Made by a program: the position numbers and the translations under genes
Shown here: positions 43,520 to 53,721 of the stretch, piece by piece
Numbering within the stretch: the stretch's first letter is position 1
Layout: each line of letters opens with the position of its first letter
From: Linderina pennispora
Lineage: Eukaryota > Kickxellomycota > Kickxellomycetes > Kickxellales > Kickxellaceae
NCBI RefSeq assembly: GCF_002104995.1
Contig: NW_024468257.1
Coordinates: 806,001 to 870,000 of the forward strand
Direction of reading: 5' to 3'
Length of the DNA stretch: 64,000 bases
Notes under the pieces: model-generated
What the model was told of the DNA's origin: nothing
What the model saw: the letters and a program-made list of their open reading frames with translations, nothing else
Database searches by the model: none

Positions 43520-43878
43520 ATCTCCCATCTCTTTCTGATTCTTTGATTTTAACGAGTCTTTTCACATCTCGGATCCCTGTTGGCCTGTTAACTTGTGAGC
43601 TGCCCGGTCCCGGGTCCAGCTACAGAGCGAATAGTCACCACTACTGAGAGAAAAAAATTTGCCTCATTCGATCATTGGGATCGACTCTTTTTTTTTCTGG
43701 CGATAAGCACAGAACCCCCGATCCAGCAAGCTCCCCTCTTCCCAAACTACCAGCTGGCTCCCTCCTACCGTCTGCCTCGCCTTTCCTCCCCCTCTTCTTC
43801 TCTCCTTACCACTATTCTAGCTTTGGTTTTTGCTTTTTCTTTGCAAGCACATATAAATCCGTCAAGACCATCCAAGCC
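43520..43878. other. intergenic region with ADE13 promoter
   Basis: About 360 bp with CT-rich runs typical of fungal housekeeping promoters just before the ADE13 start. A TATAAA at 43852-43857 lies only ~25 nt before the ATG and is probably not the functional box. Confidence 0.45.
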
Positions 43879-45319
43879 ATGTCTGATCCGAACGCCAAGT
43901 ACCAGTCGCCGCTCACCTCGCGGTACGCTTCGCCCGAGATGGCGGCCAACTTCTCCAACAACAAGCGGTTTGGCACGTGGCGTCGCCTCTGGTACAACCT
44001 GGCAGTGGCCGAGAAGCAGCTGGGTCTGCCTGGCATCACCGACGAGGCGCTTGAGCAGATGAAGGCCAACTTTGACAACATCGACTACGACATCGCCAAT
44101 GCCGAGGAGAAGCGCCGCCGCCACGACGTCATGGCACACGTGCACACATACGGTGTTGCGGCACCGGCAGCGGCCGGCATCATCCATCTGGGCGCGACCT
44201 CGTGCTTTGTGACAGATAACGCCGATCTGATCATCTTCCGTCGACGCCATGGACATGCTGATCAAGAAGCTAGCGTGTGTGATTGAGGATCTGTCGGCGT
44301 TTGCAGCCAAGTACCGCGATCTGCCGACTCTGGGCTTCACGCACTTCCAGCCGGCGCAGCTGACGACAGGTGGGCAAGCGCGCAACGCTGTGGATCCAGG
44401 AGCTGCTGTGGGATCTGCGTAACATGGAGCGGGCGCGCAACGACCTGGGTTTCCGCGGCGTCAAGGGCACGACGGGCACGCAGGCGTCAGTTCCTGGCGC
44501 TGTTCAACGGCGACCACGACAAGGTCGAGGAGCTGGACGCGCTGGTGACCAAGCTGAGCGGCTTCGAGCACTGCTACCCCGTGTGCGGGCAGACGTATTC
44601 GCGCAAGATCGACATTGACTTTTTGTCGCCGCTGGCCTCGTTTGGCGCGACTGCGCACCGCATCGCCACGGATATCCGCCTCCTGGCGAACCTGAAGGAG
44701 ATCGAGGAGCCGTTCGAGAAGGATCAGATCGGCTCGTCGGCCATGGCATACAAGCGCAACCCGATGCGCTCGGAGCGCATCTGCTCGCTGTCGCGCCACC
44801 TGATGGTTCTGATTGGCGATGCCCTGCAGACGGCGTCGGTCCAGTGGCTCGAGCGCACGCTCGATGACTCGGCCTAACCGCCGCATCTCGGTGCCCGAGG
44901 CGTGCCTGACGGCCGACATTGTGCTGACCACGCTGCAGAACGTGGTTGAGGGCCTGGTCGTCTACCCGCAGGTCATCAAGAAGCGCATCCGCGGCGAGCT
45001 GCCCTTCATGGCCACCGAGAACTTCATCATGGCTATGGTGAAGAAGGGCGGTGACCGCCAGGAGTGCCACGAGCAGATCCGCGTGCTGTCGCATCAGGCT
45101 GCCGCTGTCGTCAAGCAGGAGGGTGGCGACAACGATCTGATCGAGCGGGTCAAGAACACCGACTACTTTGCTCCGATCAAGGACGAGCTCGACGACCTGC
45201 TGGATCCGTCCACCTTCATTGGCCGTGCCCCGCAGCAGGTCGACAAGTTCATCAAGGACTTTGTCACTCCGGCGCTGGCTCCCTACGCCGACGTTCTGGC
45301 AGCCAAGAAGCCCGCCTGA
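43879..45319 (+). CDS. ADE13: adenylosuccinate lyase
   Basis: Purine biosynthesis enzyme that splits SAICAR to AICAR and adenylosuccinate to AMP with release of fumarate. The family signature [10 protein letters not shown] is at ~44738-44767. Other marks are [22 protein letters not shown] at the start, [25 protein letters not shown] and the [10 protein letters not shown] loop. Four single-base removals (near 44241, 44368, 44490 and 44875) give exactly 479 codons. The last of these insertions creates an in-frame TAA. Its stop is 46 bp from that of the convergent 6-phosphogluconolactonase gene. Confidence 0.96.
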
Positions 45320-45365
45320 GCTGTCTGTGTAAGACTGCTTTCTTATTCTAATAAATGTCTTTTAC

Positions 45366-46114
45366 TTAAAGCTTGAAGGTCGAGGGCTTGACTGCAGACA
45401 GGTGCTGCGATGCAGCGTCATCCACGAACCAGTACAGCTTGCCGCTGGCCGGAGCCACATGCGTCGACGGCTTGCCCATGTCCCTGTCTTCGACGATGGT
45501 CTTGAACATCTCAGACTTGCCGCTGCCGGTGACCACAAACACGGCCTCCTTTGCGTTGTTCAGCACCGGCATGGTCAGCGTGATTCTGTGCGGAGGCGGC
45601 TTGGGCGAGTCGTCAATATGCGTCACCCACTTTTCCTTTTCGTTCACCTGCGGGAATCCCGGGAACAGCGAGCACAGGTGCCCGTCCGGCCCAATGCCCA
45701 GCAAGATGCAGTCGAACGCCTGGCAATTTGTCGCCAAAGACACTGGACCAACTGGCCGTGGTAGTCCTTGGCCGCCTCGGCCGAATTGCCGACCAGCGCC
45801 TGGTTGATCGGAAACACCTGGCTTTTCGGCACATTGACGTGGTCCAGCAGCTGCTCCTTGACCAGCTTGTAGTTGGAGTCGTCATGGTCGTATGGCACAC
45901 AGCGCTCGTCGCCCCAGAACACATGCCATTTCGAAAAGTCCACCGATTTGCTGGCCTTCAGGAACTTGAACGCCGTCGCCGGCAGCGAGCCGCCCGTGAT
46001 GGCAATCGTGAAGCGGCCCGTCGAGGCTATGGCCGTGGCCGATGCCTGTGCCAGGTACGTTTCCAGGGCATGCGAGACGTCGTCGGGGGAAGGGAACGAG
46101 AATACCTTGGCCAT
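45366..46114 (-). CDS. 6-phosphogluconolactonase
   Basis: Second step of the oxidative pentose phosphate pathway, hydrolysing 6-phosphogluconolactone in the cytosol. Shows the SOL/DevB family marks AITGGSLPA near residue 40, WHVFWGDERCVPYDHDDSNY and the GIGPDGHLCSLFPG loop. Two single-base removals (near 45721 and 45735) join the halves across QCLGDKLPAFDCILLGIG and give 248 residues, the family length. Convergent with ADE13. Confidence 0.95.
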
Positions 46115-46351
46115 TGTGTAAGGAGCTATGCAGAGGAGTTGCGGAGAATGTCTGAGTGAAGAAGAGGGCGGGCCGTGAAGCCAGGTCTGTTTGCAATTTA
46201 TAGGCAGTCGGAAAGATACTTTCCCCTACTCCGGGGAGCATCAACATCCGCTCGGCAAAATGCGAGCGAATCGCAAGCCCGTCAGCTGCAGGATCCCGCC
46301 GTTGCTATTGATACATGTAGAATTTTTTTGTCGAGTGAGAGAGGAAAATGG

Positions 46352-47720
46352 TCAAAAGCTTGGCGTGTTGTTGGCCGACGCGTGGTTCATAGTCAGCTCC
46401 GGTGCAATCCCAGGCTGCACTGCCTGCGACTGCTGCACCTGTGCTGACTGCGGCTGCTGTCCCTGGGACGCAACCATCTGCGACTGATTATTCAGCATCA
46501 GAAACTCCATGAACTTGTCGTTTAGCAGCAGATTTGGGTCCTGCCGGCCCTGCTGCAGCGCCAGGTCAATGTACGCCTGGTTGCCGCCATTGCCGATAAC
46601 CAGCGGGCTGTTGTTCTCGATGGAGGGGAATAGCGAGCTAATGGCCTGCGGAGCCGAGAACTGTGTGTTTGGCGAAAACGTATACGTATTGCCAAGCACC
46701 GCTGCCTGCGGTATTGGCGACTCCGGCGATGCCCCCAACGACGACCGCTCCACTGACGACCGCTCGAGCAGCGGCGCCGAGTCACTTGTGTCACTGCGCT
46801 TGTGTCTCTTGAGAATCGGCGGCGACTCTGACAGAGCATTAAACGGTGCCGAAGCGGCCGGCGGCGTGTTCACTGGCAGCTGAGTCGGCGTCGCCCACTG
46901 GCTCGGCAGCGAAAGCCCGGCCATCTCTGATTGCAGGCTGGTGAGATCCTGCATTGGCGTGCCGACGGACATCGCCGGCTGGCTCATCTGCGCGACTCCC
47001 TGGGTATCGAACATGGCAAAGTTCATCGGATCCTCAACCACGCTGCCGGGTGTAGCAACACTCGGCAGGCACCCGTGGGCGGTTGCCAGGTCCGACAAGT
47101 CGCTGTGCACTGAGGAGAAGCTGCCCGGGCTGCTCATGCCGTCGCCCAGCCCGTACATGTACATGAGCTGTGGCGAGCATAAGGGCGAGGGCGTCGAGCC
47201 CGACTGCATATTACACATGTGTGCTGGGAGCGCGTTCGCCGGCCGGATTTGCCGCTGGTACATGTGCGCTGTGATCTGCTGTGGTGCGCTACTGTACTGC
47301 GCGCCGTGGAATGCTGACATGGTCGCGTGCTGTGGCCCTATGGGGATCGTGATCGGGTGTGCCCCTGAATAGTCGTAGCTGGGCGGCATCTGCAGAGACA
47401 CCGAGGGGTTGGTCGTCAGCGAGCCTGAGCGCCGCGTCGAGCGCGCCAGGGGTTTGTATACGCACTGGATGCTGCGTCGCAGGCAGTGGTCGCACGCCGG
47501 CCGGGTGCCACTGCATTTGATTTTGCGTCTCCTATGGAAAAGCAGAAGAAAGGAGAAAAAAGCGGGTCAGTGATATGGACAGGGTGGGGGTGGCCAGTGC
47601 ACAAGCGCTATTACTGCCCCCAAGCCTGCACTATCGTCTGATTATCGCTTACCTGCAGTTCTCACACGAGTGGCGATACCGAACAAGCTGCTGGGGACTG
47701 GGTGCGGGGGAAGGCGGCAT
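46352..47720 (-). CDS. Zn2Cys6 (GAL4-type) transcription factor
   Basis: Nuclear DNA-binding regulator. Exons 47720-47653 and 47531-46352, 121-nt intron cutting the zinc cluster. Spliced, the cluster reads SCENC, RRRKIKC, then GTRPACDHC and RRSIQC: six cysteines with fungal GAL4 spacing, right at the N-terminus (residues ~19-47). The remaining ~370 residues are Ser/Pro/Gln-rich and probably disordered activation sequence, with KRHKRSDTSDSAP as a possible nuclear signal and a Gln-rich end. No fungal-specific middle homology domain is seen. Total ~415 residues. Target genes unknown. Confidence 0.88.
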
Positions 47721-48655
47721 GGGCTATTGTAGGATGTAAATGCGGGGAAATTACGCTTTTGGATGGTTGAAAGACGCAGCTGAGGATATTGTAGAGAAAC
47801 AAGCTTGGACAAGAAATAAAAAAGCTAATAAAAGCAACGAAAAATGGCTACGAGGAAAAAAAAGGGCGACCTTCTCATCAACCAGAGGCGCTCCAACCAC
47901 TTTTTAAAAAGCCTGGTCAAGTTTTTCCCACCTGCTCCCTGCCACCACCCTCCCTGCCTCTTTGAGGCGACGGGCGCGTCGTGCTGAAAATGTGTGATTT
48001 AGTTGTCACTGTTCCAAGGCCCACTTATCTCACCAGTCCTAAGACCCAATTTGGTGACGAAAAAATTTCGTGACTGTGCCGATTCTAATGTATCGTCTGG
48101 TTGGTTGGTTTTCTTTGCCTTGCTTGGTGGCCAAAATATTTGCTGAAAATGGCTTAGTGGCCAAACCTTTCCACTTTTTTGTCCTTCTCAAGAGAAGGTG
48201 TCCTGTGTCCTTTTGTTGTGCCAGTTAAATCTAGAAGGACGAGCCATTGAAATGCAATATACGTAATTTTTGTCCTGCAAGAGTAACCTACTTCCCCAAA
48301 GGATATCCCGCCTGCTTACTCACCTCCCTGCAGCAAGACCTGCGCCCTTGCTGCTGCTGCTGCGCGCATTTCCCTCGGCGAATTTGCTGCCTCTCCCCCA
48401 ACAGCATGTGCCAGATACAAAAAAAAAAAAAGCAGGGCTGCACTCGCCTGTGTTTGTCGATGTCAACAAACCAGTGACTATTCCACGAGTGTTTACTTAA
48501 ATAACAACTATTGCCCTGTCTCTTGCACAGTATGGCCTATTTCCCACTTGCAGTAAACACACATGCTTTAAACATACTGGTCCTTTGAAGAAATAGAAAA
48601 TCCCAATGATCAGCACCAGTACGCCCCTACACTGGCACACAGGCCTAGCACCAGC
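47721..48655. other. intergenic region upstream of the Zn2Cys6 gene
   Basis: About 930 bp, with the Zn2Cys6 promoter on the minus strand and the 3' end of the TFIIIC-like gene on the right. It contains an A-tract at 48419-48431. No gene seen. Confidence 0.5.
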
Positions 48656-51600
48656 TCAGGGTGAGACGTCTTCGATTCGCACGAGCCCACCGGCTCCTCC
48701 ACTGGCAATCCACGACGACGAACTTCTGTTCCTCGACCACGCACACACCTGCACGGCAATTTGCGGCGGGAAGATGTTTACCTGCTTCGTGCCGCCACCA
48801 GGCTTGTGGGCTCGGGCCTGCACCGGCTGCCGGCCCACACACACAGGCCGTCCACTGATCCCTGGCGTCTCCTTGTCACCAGTGACGTCGCCATCCATCT
48901 CAACATCAATATCATCGTACTCCCACAGCAGGCGGTAAATCCGGCGGTACAGAGGCGGGATCTTCTTGGCAGGCAGCAGCCACCCGTAGTTTTGCACCAT
49001 CAGATCGCCACCCTCGGCCACAGCGCCGTAGTATGTGTGGAACTCGGATGCTTGCGCCATCAGCACTTTGCCGTCCACCTTCATGCAGAGGAACGTGCTG
49101 CAGTCGTAGTTGTCGTTCCAGTGCACGGGCTGGTCGCCGCGCCGCCCGCCCAGCGCCCTGCCAGGTGGCTGGTCGCGTGGCGGCTGGTGCAGGCACGACA
49201 GCATCCAGGGGTCGTTGCCGTTGGGCGATATATCGGGGGATATCACGCGAAGAATGTTGTCTGGGTCGCTCATCACTAGACTGGCGGTTTCGTGCAGCCA
49301 GATAAGGCATCGGGGGTGCCCCGGATGGCACGCCAGCGGGTTCGTGTAGCGCAGCGGGAATGCCAAGCATATCTGCTTCATCCGTCCATCGTTGCCAACA
49401 GTGAGCACCTGGACGTTTCGCGGCCCGATTTGCCTAAACCCGGATTCCTGTTGGGGACAGGTTATGTCATCGAACATGGGCACTGCAGAGAGGACTGCGC
49501 TTTGATGGAGCTTGGCCGCTATCATGGGGAACAGCTTCATCTGATGGCCCCTGGTCTGCAATTGGCTGCGCCTCAATATACGGCCATTGATGGCCGAGAA
49601 CGCGCCGCTGCACAGAGATGGACTCGGCCAGCGACCACAACGTTAAATGGCCACTCGATGTGCCTGCCATCACCACACTGCTGCCAACCCAGTCCATGCT
49701 GGTAAATATTCCATGCACCCATCTTGTTTCCAGCACACTCCGCTGGCCAGTGCAGGTACACTGGCTCGCCCTCACCAACCCCAGCCGCTGCCCGGAGCGC
49801 TTCAGACGCCGGAATGCCGCACACCCGTAAATACCCGTCGCCAAAGATTGCCGCCAGGTATCCTCGAACAGCAAGACCCTCGCCACCCGAATCCTCGGGC
49901 ATCGAGATCGGGCACCACTTGAGCGAGATGCACCGGCCAAAATTGTGCACCAGAGCCATATCGAGCAGGCACTCGGACCCCTCGGTGTCCAGGCGCCAAA
50001 TTTGTATCGACCCGGGCGCAGGCATCACTTCCTTGCTGCTGTTCAGATACTTCATGTTCTCCTTGTATGTACCCATGCATTCCCCCCACGGTAACAAAAT
50101 CGTGCTTTGGCTTGACACCCTCTGCTACTGGCACCCAGTCGATTGACCACACCGATATGCCAGCATTTATCGCCCACCCGCGCGTGTCGCATGCCAAGGG
50201 CTCCGCCTTGAGCATGTCCACACGCAACCATGCCGTTCTCGAGTGCCTGCGCGTTCGCGTTTAGCATGCGGATGTCAAGCGCGCTGTTCTCTGACGCACT
50301 GGTGTCATCTGGATCGTTTAGAAATGGCGGCAGATGTGACTTGGGAGGCGAACGCTCAATATCCCAGCTTTGAGAGATCCATCCGGGCATTGCGCATCAG
50401 CATCCATATCGGTTCAGCGAATCCGACATCGATCCGGGTAGGGTTCGGACCATGGTCTTTGGGCTTCGGGCCGTCCCACTCAGTGACCTGTTTAATGTGT
50501 CTCAGCTTCATTTGGTGATTTCGGAATGGCCTCCTTTGCTGGCCATGGCTTTCTCGTCTTTCTCGGCTTCTTTGTGCTGGGGCGACCCCTGCTGTTTTGT
50601 GTGGATGTTGTGGATACTGCGTCAGATTCGTCCGGCTCACCGAGGTCCTCTAGCTCGTCCAAATCCTCTTTCTCCTCGCTTATTCACACTGATGGCATCT
50701 GACAACTGGTCGTCGTCGCTGGGGAACAGTCTCCGGATCAGCAGTAAATTCGTCTTCTTCATCGTCGCTGCCACTGTTGAAGAACAGAAATCGACGGATC
50801 GATCTGCTCAGCATAGTTGATCTGGGCCACTGAACGGCGGCTGCGACTCCTTTCTTGTCTGGGCAGCATGGGAGTTGAGCAGTTCATCGACTGTGGGCTG
50901 GGCCGGTGCTGCTGCATTCTTGGGTGGACGACCGCGACGGCGCGGTGCACTGACCGTAGTCAAGTCTGCAGGCTGCATTCTTTGGAGGGCGACCACGCCG
51001 GCGAGGTACATCGCTGGTGGTGCTTGTAGCTTGTTTCAGGTGCTGCACTTGCTGCTGGTGCTGGTCCAGCTGATACAGAGCCATTCTTTGGTGGGCGACC
51101 ACGACGACGTGGAGCACCAATATCGGTGCTACCTGCTGATTCGGCTGCCACTCCTACACTGGCTGCAGTTGGCCTGTTCTTTGGTGGACGCCCACGACGA
51201 CGCGTACCATCTACGCTAGTCACAGTTTTCCTGTGGTGGCAGCGTTGATGCTTCTGCCGCTGTTGTTGGCTGCTGATGCTGCTGAGGTACTCTTTGGTGG
51301 ACGTCCACGGCGGCGCGGTACAACTACGGGATCATTCACCGGTTCCTCGGGCGATCCGAATCTCAGAATGTGCCTCTGGTACCGATCTCCGGTTTTTACT
51401 GCCCTTGGGTCTGCCGCGGGGCCGACCACTAGGAACCGGCTCCTCCTGCTCATTACTCGGTTTCTCTGATACCTCTGACTCAGCTGCTGCTTGCCCCTTG
51501 GGCTTAGTCTTGCTGCCTCTTGGCCGTCCTATGGGCCGTTTACTGGCGTCATCCCTTTCGCTTTTTTTGCTCGAGGCCTTTTGCTTTAACGGGGCGACCA

Positions 51601-51868
51601 CGCCAAGCGAAAGTGCTGGTGCTGGTCCATCGTCTGCAGCAGGATCTTGCTCAGCAGCTGGCGTCGGGCTAGCGCCGCGCCCGCGTTTGGCTGGTTTCTG
51701 CTGCTCAATGCCGTCCTGCTGTGCTATAGAGTCGTGTGCGCGTTTTCGAGTGACAGCGCCTTCTGCTATCTCAGACTGCTTGCGCGGACCGAAAAACTTG
51801 CTGAGACTAGTCTGCTTTGGTGTCTGCAGCTTGCTGCTGGTAGGCGAATTTCTTCCACTGCGACCCAT
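48656..51868 (-). CDS. TFIIIC subunit TFC6-like WD40 protein with N-terminal AT-hook array
   Basis: Read as one gene on the minus strand. The C-terminal half (about 50230-48656) is a WD40-like beta-propeller with INAGISVWSIDWVP, DFVTVGGMHGY and LVHNFGRCISLKWCP, followed by RGYLAAIFGDGYLRVCGIP. These match the TFC6/GTF3C2 subunit of the RNA polymerase III factor TFIIIC. The N-terminal half (51868 to ~50500) has a QTSLSKFF string at residues 19-26, eight AT-hooks of RGRP type (near 51525, 51415, 51307, 51193, 51100, 50993, 50933 and 50580), then acidic sequence. Many single-base breaks disrupt the frame, so whether the two halves are one protein is inferred from common strand, absence of a clear internal start or stop signal, and known DNA-binding role of this subunit. 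Two adjacent genes remain possible. Confidence 0.55.
50917..51319 (-). repeat. five-copy degenerate repeat encoding RRRGRPPK AT-hooks
   Basis: Five near-identical segments around 51296-51319, 51178-51208, 51084-51118, 50978-51009 and 50917-50948 encode the same RRRGRPPK(N/S) AT-hook. They are separated by 60-120 nt of Ala/Ser/Pro-rich linker code. The pattern suggests internal duplication. Confidence 0.8.
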
Positions 51869-52131
51869 GCTGAATGATAGTAAAAAAAAAAGTGTGCGGT
51901 GAACTCGCGGAGACAGAAAGCGTTTGGAGCCGAATACCTCGTTTTTGCTCGCGACAAGCATCGAACTCACGCGCGAGTCGTAAAATTTTTATTTTGCAGC
52001 GAGAACCACAAGCGTAGCGAGTCGATTGCAAGCGATATACTTTGCCAGCCATGGTTTCGCAAGCTTCGAACCTCCCGCCTTCTCCCCGAACCAACAGCTC
52101 GCTTATTCACACCGCTCTCTACTTGTACATT

Positions 52132-53538
52132 ATGTCTTCAGCAGCAGCAGGACAGGTCGCACCGATGGGCAGCGAGGGTGCCTTCAAGTCGACAATCGCC
52201 GAGTACCTGGAGGACTTGCCGGCGCAGTTCTGCCAGCAGCTGTTCACAAAGCCTGCCGCTTGCCTGGCCATTTTCCGGCTCCTGTCAACGCTGGGGAAGC
52301 ATATCATCATGTCAATGCTGTACCTGGACGCGCCTATCGAGCTCACCGATGTTTTGCAGTGGGCGAAGCCGGGCAAGACGAAATCATTCAAGTCCAAGAT
52401 CCACCGGCTGCGCAAGCTGCGAATCCTGGTGGAGAACTCTGGCAAGGTGTCGCTGGACCCGATGTTTAGGCAGGAGCTCCGGAATGCGCTGACGGGCGGT
52501 GGTGACTTTGGCAGCTTTGGTATTCCAGCTACCACGCGCGACCTGCGGATCACTGAGGCATGGCTGGAAAAGTATGCAAACGAAAAGTGGGAGGCGATTT
52601 TGCACTTCATGGTCGGGCAGAATGCCGAGATGCCTCAGCCCTCGGACAGCGTCCTGCACATCCTCAAGATGTCTCGGCTAATGGAGCGGCGCGAAGGCGA
52701 CATGCGGATCACAAACAGTGGGTTCCAGTTTCTGCTGCAAGATGTCAGCTCGCAGGTGTGGACTGTCCTGCTGCAGTATCTGAGGCTGGCCGAGGATCAG
52801 AACATGGACGTGGTGGAAGTGCTGAACTTTTTGTTCCAGCTCGTCGGGCTTCAGCTAGGCATAGCGTATAGGACAGACCGGTTCTCCCAAAGCCAGCGCA
52901 AGATGCTCAGCGAGCTCAAGGACTTTGGACTCATGTACCAGCAAGGCGACGTGTTTTATCCGACCCAGCTGGTGACATCGCTGACCAGCGCCATGAACGC
53001 CGAGCACACCTCTAACAACGGGCAGGTGTCAACCACTGAGATGTCGGCAGATGGCTACGTCATCCTTGAGACAAACTGCCGCGTGTATGCCTATACGTCG
53101 TCGCCGTTGCAGATTGCGATCCTGAACCTGTTTGTGCACCTGGTCAGCCGGTTCCCCAACTTTGTCACCGGCGTCATCACGCGCGACAGTATCCGACGCG
53201 CCTTGTCAAACGGCATCACAGCGGACCAGATCGTAACATACATGACAGTGTATGCCCACCCGCATATGCGTAACCAGATGCCAGTGCTGCCCATCACGGT
53301 GACTGATCAGATACGGCTGTGGGAGAACGAGCGGAATCGGCTGAAACCGACGGCGTCGTACTTTTACAAGGACTTCCACCAGCGGCAGGACTTTGAGCGC
53401 GTATACAAGTATGCGGAGGATCTGGGCGCAATTCTCTGGTGCAACATCGAGAAACGGCAGATTGTGGTTACCCCGGCTGCCCATGTGGTGATCATGCAGT
53501 ACGTAAGAGGCCACAGAAAACCGGAACAGCGGGGGTAA
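52132..53538 (+). CDS. TFB2: TFIIH subunit TFB2 (p52)
   Basis: Core TFIIH subunit that anchors and stimulates the XPB/Ssl2 ATPase in transcription initiation and nucleotide excision repair. From MSSAAAGQ at 52132 it has 468 residues in one uninterrupted exon. Family landmarks are YLEDLPAQFCQQLFTKPAACLA-type text near the start, LRKLRILVENSGKVSLDPMF, WEAILHFMVG, FLFQLVGLQLG, and the C-terminal p8-binding region with ENERNRLKPTASYFYKDF. In-frame upstream Met codons at 52042 and 52051 could add 27-30 residues; 52132 is preferred because the extension looks unrelated to the family. Divergent from the TFC6-like gene, 263 bp apart. Confidence 0.93.
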   Translation: MSSAAAGQVAPMGSEGAFKSTIAEYLEDLPAQFCQQLFTKPAACLAIFRLLSTLGKHIIMSMLYLDAPIELTDVLQWAKPGKTKSFKSKIHRLRKLRILVENSGKVSLDPMFRQELRNALTGGGDFGSFGIPATTRDLRITEAWLEKYANEKWEAILHFMVGQNAEMPQPSDSVLHILKMSRLMERREGDMRITNSGFQFLLQDVSSQVWTVLLQYLRLAEDQNMDVVEVLNFLFQLVGLQLGIAYRTDRFSQSQRKMLSELKDFGLMYQQGDVFYPTQLVTSLTSAMNAEHTSNNGQVSTTEMSADGYVILETNCRVYAYTSSPLQIAILNLFVHLVSRFPNFVTGVITRDSIRRALSNGITADQIVTYMTVYAHPHMRNQMPVLPITVTDQIRLWENERNRLKPTASYFYKDFHQRQDFERVYKYAEDLGAILWCNIEKRQIVVTPAAHVVIMQYVRGHRKPEQRG

Positions 53539-53637
53539 AGACATGGGATGAATACCCCAGATTTGGGATAGACTTTTCTATGTCTTAGTTGCAGATACAC
53601 GCTTTCGATGTTTCTTGCAGAGCATACCCATGCCGTG

Positions 53638-53644
53638 TATAAAA
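53638..53644 (+). promoter_or_regulatory. TATA box of CCC2
   Basis: TATAAAA about 80 nt upstream of the ATG at 53722. It lies downstream of the in-frame Met at 53608, arguing against that start. Confidence 0.55.
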
Positions 53645-53721
53645 CTAGGACAAGCTGGCCCGGCGACTGCCCGATCTTTTCTTTTCGCGACACTAGCAGT
53701 TTGTTTTTACTTTTTTTGTTA

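Noticed and set aside
43852-43857. TATAAA as the ADE13 TATA box
   Set aside because: It lies only ~25 nt before the ATG, leaving no room for a transcription start, unlike other TATA boxes here.
13718-51300. Programmed ribosomal frameshifting or RNA editing as an undescribed system
   Set aside because: No common slippery or flanking motif, all four bases inserted, and long intervals free of breaks; sequencing error explains it more simply.
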